From NCBI GenBank assembly GCA_013350335.1, contig CM023535.1:38128069-38192068 (forward strand): a DNA stretch of 64,000 bases, given 5' to 3'. The position numbers and the translations under genes were made by a program. This stretch comes from Chimonanthus salicifolius (taxonomy: Eukaryota > Streptophyta > Magnoliopsida > Laurales > Calycanthaceae). Every line of letters starts with the position of its first letter. Position 1 is the first letter of the stretch. The notes under the pieces are model-generated. The model ran no database searches, was not told the DNA's origin, and saw only the letters and a list, made by a program, of their open reading frames with translations. This document shows, one piece after another, positions 58,542-64,000 of this stretch.

Positions 58542-61500
58542 ATACAATCGTCTTTTGAAATTTTCGTCCCAAAAATTCGAGCGAAGTAGAGGTTCAAAAC
58601 AACTCATACAAAGAGCTCTGGATGAGCGGCTCTCATCTCTGACTCAAGTTCCCAGGTGGCTTCGTCATTGCCATGTCGTTCCCATACCACCTTGACCAAC
58701 TGAATAGCGCGGCTCTGCAACACTCTTTGTTCTCTCCCGATCACTCTGATCGGCTTCTCCACATACGTCACGTCGCTTTACACATCGACGTCTTGCACGC
58801 TCAGGACATGTGAAGGATCAGGGTTGTACTTCCTCAACATGGACACATGGAACACATCATGTAAGGATGATAATTGTGGAGGGAGCGCCAACTGATAAGC
58901 TACCCCCCCCCCCCCCCCACCCTTTTCAGGATTGGAAACGGTCCCACAAATCTAGGCGACAGTTTCCCTTTCTTCCCGAATCTCATGTGTCCCTTCCGTG
59001 GTGAGACTTTTAAGAACACCAAGTCTCCCACCTCAATCTCGAGGAACCTTCTCCTCTTGTCGGCGTAGCTCTTCTGACGGCTCTGTACAGTGAGTAAGTG
59101 TTGCCGTATCAATTTGATCTGCGCTGTAGTCTCCGCAACCAACTCGGGTCAAATCATTGCAGGCTCACCGGCTTCTGTCCAGCACACTGGTGATCTACAT
59201 GGCCTACCATACAAGGCCTCAAATGGAGCCATCTGGAGGCTTGCCTGGTAACTGTTATTGTAAGAGAACTCCACCAGTGGCAAATGATCCTCCCATCCAC
59301 CCTTGAAGTCTAGCATACATGCTCTCAACATATCCTCCAGTGTCTGTATCGTCCTCTCTGACTGCCCATCAGTCTGTGGCTGAAATGCTGTGCTAGTCAG
59401 TATATCGGTCCCCAAAGCCGACTGCATGCCCTGCCATACTCTGCCGGTGAATCGGCCATCCCTGTCGGACACAATAGTCCGGGGAATACCATGTAGTCTG
59501 ATGATATCCCGGATGTACCGTCGACCCAAGGTCTCCAATGAACCTGTCATCTTGATGGGAAGGAAATGCGCAGACTTAGTCAACCGGTCTACCACGACCT
59601 ATATCGCATCGTTGCCCTTTCATGACCTTGGCAACCCTGTTACAAAGTCCATGGATATGTGTCCCATTTCCACTCCGGCACTGGCAAGGGTGCGAGTAAA
59701 CCCAGTGGTTTCAGATGTTCCACCTTAACCTGCTGACAAGTTAGGCAACGAGCAACAAACTCTGCCACATCTTTCTTAAGTCCACGCCACCAATAGTGCC
59801 TCTTAAGATCATGATACATCTTGGTGCTGCCCGAATAGATAGGGAGCTTGGTTTGGTGTGCTTCAATCAACAACTCTCTTCTGCAGCTCTTAGGCACATA
59901 TGTCCTGCCTCGGAACACAAGACCCTGTCTTGGTCATAGTTCCCACTCCGGTACAACCTCACCGGTAGACATCTTAGCCCATATCTCCTCCACCTCTGGA
60001 TCTGTCTGTTGCTCCCGTTCAATCTCGAAGACCATGTTGGATCGTATGATCAGGTTATATATGGTCCCATGATTATTGAGGTAGAGTTTAAACTCTCTAA
60101 TGGTATTCAATACCTCCCATTCCGTCTTGATCAAATTGGCTACTGTCGCATGTGACATGCGGCTGAGGGCATCCGCCACCTTGTTCGCCTTGCCCGGATG
60201 ATACCGAAGTGCAAACTCATAATCCGCCAGGCTCTTGTGATTGGAGAACACCTCAAACTTCTCACCATAAAGGTAGTGTCTCCAGCTTTTGAGAGCGAAA
60301 ACCACTGCTGCTAGCTCCAGATCATGTGTGGGATAATGGCGTTCATGAATTTTCAACTGTCTTGATCCGTACGCCATCGCACGATTACCTTGACTGAGTG
60401 TACACCCCAGTCCCTCACCTGAGGCATCACAATATACCTCATAACTTCTGCCTCTTTCCGGCAAGATCAGAATAGGAGCGGTTGTAAGCCTCTCCTTTAG
60501 CTCCTCAAATCTCCGTTTGAACAGATCTGACCACTCAAATTTGACTTCTTTCTGAGTGAGTCGGGTAAGTGGAGCTGCAATCTTGGAAAAGTCCATGATG
60601 AATTTCCTGTAGTAACCGGCCAATCCCAGAAAATTGCAGATTTCGGTCACATTTGTCTGTGCCTTCCACTCCCTCACTACCGCTATAATGTGCCCCAAGA
60701 AGTTGACCTCAGATAACCATAATTCACACTTGCTGTCTTTGGCATACAACTAGTTCTTCCTCAAGGTGTCCAGGACTATCCGCAGGTGCTCAGCATGTTC
60801 CTCCTGACTCTTGGAATAGACCAGAATATCATCAATGAATATAATCACAAACTGATCCAAGTAAGGACGGAATATCCTATTCATCAGGTCCATGAACACA
60901 GCCGGTGCATTTGTAAGTCTAAATGGCATGACTACATACTCATATAGACCATACCATGTCCTGAAAGCTGTCTTCTCTATATCCTCCTCCCTAACTCGGA
61001 TTTGATGGTACCCGGACATCAGATCAATCTTGGAGAAGTGAGAGGAACCCCTAAATTGATCAAACAGATCGTCAATCCTGGGTAGGGGATACTTGTTCCT
61101 GACAGTCAGTTGGTTTAATTTCCTGTAGTCCACACACATCCGAAGGGTACCGTCTTTCTTCTTTACAAATAATACTGGGGCTCCCTATGCGGATGTGCTA
61201 TTCTGAATAAAACCCAGTCTGAGCAATTCATCAATCTGCTTCTTCAGCTCGGTCATCTTAGCCGGTGCCATCCTGTAATGGGGCAATGATATTGGAGCAG
61301 CGCCGGGGTATAACTTGACCTCGAAGTCTATCTACCTCTTGGGTGGCAAACCAGGGAGCTCCGTTGGGAATACCTTAGCATAATCTGCTACTACCGCTGG
61401 AAGTGCAGCCACTGGTGCCCTATCTAATCTGAGGTTGTTCAAGACAAGGTGGTTCAATTCTTCTTGCAGCCTTCTAGGAATGCCTTGTCTGTCAGCGTGT

Positions 61501-61899
61501 ACCGTATACCTGCTTTCCCTCGGGTGACCAAAATATCACCCTACGAAGATGGCAATCAATATGGGCCTGGAATGTAGCCAACCAGTCCATGCCAAATATA
61601 ACATCGTACTCAGCCATATTGATTACCAAATAGTTGAACTCGAATCTGAATCCCGCGAGTTCAGTGTTCAATGCTGTACATATGAGTCCCAAAGATGTGT
61701 CTCCGACGGGGATACAATGGTAAGGGATGTGGACAGTTTTTGTACTAATGTGCCCGTAGCAGATATGAATGCAGCAGATATAAATGAATGAAAAGCTCCA
61801 GAATCAAATAATGTAACAGCATAGGAACTACCAACTACGGCCATACCTTAAATCACGGAGTGATCCACCGTTGCTGGAGGAGCTATGGCAAAAAACCGT
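58542..61899 (-). pseudogene. element G pol: protease, RT, RNase H, integrase, chromodomain (decayed)
   Basis: Minus-strand domains: protease LFDSGAF (about 61805) and MAEYDVIFGMDWLA; RT with [15 protein letters not shown] and intact catalytic [11 protein letters not shown] (about 60830); RNase H with [20 protein letters not shown]; the integrase HHCC finger ([13 protein letters not shown]), [22 protein letters not shown] and LPLVEFSYNNSYQAS; GPF module; chromodomain ending WELESEMRAAHPELF near 58640. Defects: TAG after LRKN (60750); an in-frame deletion in the [14 protein letters not shown] segment where about a dozen residues are missing relative to E; a second in-frame deletion in RNase H joining FSNHKSL to [10 protein letters not shown] with about 25 residues missing; TGA at 59934; a one-base deletion near 59660 and another stop near 59146; and a 16-C run in the GPF-adjacent linker. 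Confidence 0.93.
58903..58918. repeat. 16-base poly-C run in element G pol
   Basis: Sixteen consecutive C on the plus strand (G in coding sense) within the linker after PILKRVG. E and F have GDVVYQ/GDVAYQ here without the run. It could be slippage expansion or a sequencing artefact; length is uncertain. Confidence 0.9.
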
Positions 61900-62976
61900 C
61901 CAGATCCTGTAGGGTTTGGCGCCCGCCTCGCCTGGTTGTGAGCCCTGCCTCCTCGTGACTGAATTGGTCTAGCTGGAGGGCGGAAAGAACCCCTGGAGTA
62001 AGAGGGTCTGCTAATCTGTGGACACTCCCTCTTGAAGTGGCCCTATTGACCACGCTGGTAGCATGTGTTCCCACCCCCTGAAACTTGAGTGACTGATGCT
62101 GATGGAGAGGGCTGATTGGGGCGAAAGCCCCCTGTAGATCCAGTGGAGGGTGAGGGTCTGCTAACATTCGGGTGGAACTTCTTGTTGGGTTGAAATGCAC
62201 CCCGCCCACTCTGCCCTTCCGCGGTTGTCAAACCACACTATCTCATTAAACTCTCGCTCTGCTATAGTGGCCCTGCTGACCACCTCAGCCAGTGTGGTTG
62301 CCTTGAATATTGTCACCTTAGCCCTGATGCTCGGCCGAAGGCCCCGTTCAAACTTACGGGCCCTCCGGTGCTCGGTATCCACCATATAAAATGCGTAGAT
62401 GGATAGTCTAAGGAATTCCCTGTGATATTCTGCCACCGTCATATTGCCTTGTACCAATGATAGGAAGGCTTGAGTCTAGTGCTCTCCTTCCTCCTCCGGA
62501 AAATACTGCTCTAGAAAGGTAGCTGAGAACCCTTCCCATGTCATGGTAATTCCTTTCCCCTTCCGGCACCAGTGCTTGCTGTTTTTCCACAACCTCCCAC
62601 CAATTACCAGCATCCTCAATCAGTTGAGATGTAGCCAGTAAGATCCTATTTGCATGACTGGAAATCTGAAGCAGATTCAAGATCTGAGTGATCTTTTTCA
62701 ACTAGTGCTCTGCTCCGACAGCCCCTTCTTTTCCCCTGAAGTAGGGAGGGCGCTGTTGCTGGAAATCTCTAACCATGTTCCGGTTGTTGGAGTCACTGGT
62801 GGTTGCATTCCCATTCAAGTGCTGTTGTAAGACAGAGGTGACCACTGCTTGAACCAATTCTTTCAACTCGGGAGGCACAACCGGCAGGTTCACACTATTC
62901 TGTCCCTCCTCTTGATGGTGTGGCCGTACCTCCTCTTTTTGACGAGGTGGTGGCACCTCTTCCTCTACCCGTGGGT
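61900..62976 (-). pseudogene. gag: element G gag, 5'-truncated by an LTR insertion
   Basis: From the LTR boundary at 62976 the minus frame reads a Glu/Pro/Gln-rich segment (RVEEEVPPPRQKEEVRPHHQ), then LPVVPPELKELVQAVVTSVL, DFQQQRPPYFRGKEGAVGAE, a stop, then LNLLQISSHANRILLATSQL, WWEVVEKQQALVPEGE, a frameshift, and VQGNMTVAEYHREFLRLS, FERGLRPSIRAKVTIF. The zinc knuckle near 62060-62020 reads CYQRGQ, stop, GHFKREC: the second Cys is Arg and a Gly/Ser position is a stop. The start codon region lies beyond the inserted LTR. Non-functional. Confidence 0.9.
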
Positions 62977-64000
62977 TGTAATGGCCTGGAATTTGTAAAT
63001 TAATATATAGGTGGATATTATTTATTTTAATGATGGAAATTGGGAAAATTGATGGAATAAATGATAAATGGGCCAAAATTTGGACAAAGGCCCAAGTATG
63101 GCCCAATAGACTATGGATTGGATTTAAATTCATTTAAGGGGTCAATGATGGTCAATTGGGCCAAAGATGGTCAAATTGGGTACAATACCCACTTGGGATC
63201 CAATGGATCAAGATAGTATAAGCTCTAAGGTAATTGGGTTGGAGGTAAATGTAATTGGGCCATGGGCCCAATGGTGATCCAATAAGTGGGAATGAATTGA
63301 GTGGGTTTAAATCACCCAAGTTAATTTGAATTAGGCCAAGGTAATGTGGCCAATTGGGACCCACCTCCACCTCACCAAATGAGGTGGCATGTGGACCAAG
63401 GATTGGTGGGGCCGGCCACCATGGTTGAATTGGTCAACCATGGGTGGATGTATGAAGGCAATTTAAATAAATGGAATTAAGTAAATGGGAATTAAATTAA
63501 CCTAATTATTTAATTAATTAAATGTTTAAGTTATCCGAAAAAGGGTCGTCAAATGGTCAAATGGGAAGACCCAAATCATCTTACCCTAAGACACAAAAAA
63601 CGTTGGGTGGTGGTTATCCCAACCACCACCATAAAGCATGATAAATATCTAAGTTGATGGGAGGAGTTAAGGTGGAGTGTAAGTTACATTACCAAAGAAG
63701 ATAAACTCTCCATTGTAAACAAGAAAAAACGTTGGCAAGTGGTTGGGTCAAAAAGCATGAGAAATATCTCATGTGGGGTTGGTGGGAGAAGTTAATGTAA
63801 AGTTGTTTTAACCAAACAAAAGAAGATGACTTCATCTCATCTCTCAAGTTCCATCCTCATTTCACTAGTTCCATCTCTTTCACTCTCCCATTGCCGTCCC
63901 ACACTAGGAGAAGAAAGAAGAAAAGAAACCATGGAGGAAAGAAGAAAAGAAAGCTAAGAAGAGAAGAAAAAACTCAAGTAAAGGCCCACCACTCCAAGAT
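62977..64000 (+). mobile_element. gypsy LTR (start only), inserted in element G gag
   Basis: It begins TGTAATGGCCTGGAATTTG at 62977. The next kilobase matches the head of 8382-12208 and the reverse complement of 57500-58541 (GGGCCATGGGCCCAATGGTG, CCTCACCAAATGAGGTGG, AACCATGGGTGGATGTATGA, CCCAACCACCACCAT). TGGGT (62972-62976) is the likely duplication; the other end is off-window, so solo LTR versus full element is undecided. No palindromes yet, consistent with their downstream position in this LTR type. It contains near-duplicate blocks around 63600 and 63770 (GATAAATATCTAAGTTGATG and GAGAAATATCTCATGTGGGG). Confidence 0.9.

Overview
The window looks like intergenic heterochromatin from a large-genome flowering plant. 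It holds no recognisable host gene, tRNA, rRNA or CRISPR array. Every base can be assigned to LTR retrotransposons nested inside one another. The plant signature comes from chromodomain-bearing Ty3/gypsy polyproteins of the Tekay/Del type, a Sirevirus-like Ty1/copia gag, and primer-binding sites for plant initiator-Met tRNA. The sequence alone does not identify the species.

Layout. The outermost host is a Ty1/copia element D (+ strand). Only part of its reverse transcriptase is visible (34621-34644 and 38371-38498); the rest lies off both ends. Left of 34621, D is split by a copia element B (- strand). B's 5' LTR is 32681-34620, and its gag is cut into three pieces: 31636-32612, 20643-21279 and 17775-18076. 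B is interrupted by three insertions: gypsy element C (21280-31635, two LTRs, TSD TTCAC), a solo LTR (18077-20642), and gypsy element A (+ strand, off the left edge to 17774). A's pol is cut by another LTR (1-3009). A's 3' LTR carries a three-deep stack of solo LTRs: 4878-15415 contains 7483-14907, which contains 8382-12208. Right of D's first fragment there is a solo LTR (34645-38370). After D's second fragment comes gypsy element E (- strand, from 38499). E's 5' LTR is split by gypsy F (3' LTR 47223-54343, itself carrying solo LTR 49992-53605). F's integrase is split by gypsy G (from 55109), and G's gag is split by another LTR (62977 to the end). Nesting reaches six layers on the left and five on the right.

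The nesting is supported by seven 5-bp target-site duplications read directly: GGTTT, ATAAC, AATAA, TATAC/TTTAC (one mismatch), TTCAC, TACTA and ACCAT. Where coding sequence is interrupted, it also rejoins across the insertions.

Coding state. Element C is the best preserved: its gag is open, and its pol carries two in-frame stops and one frameshift. The pols of A, E, F and G are decayed. E has lost its RT and protease catalytic residues, and G has two clean in-frame deletions.

Most unusual feature. The very long LTRs (about 2.6-3.8 kb) of the A/E/F/G family share an ordered set of small dyad-symmetric modules. The central slot holds an array of one of two unrelated palindromic units: a 29-bp hairpin (more than 50 copies in the window) or a strictly 72-bp-periodic double palindrome. 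The loop sequence of the 29-bp unit tracks LTR orientation.
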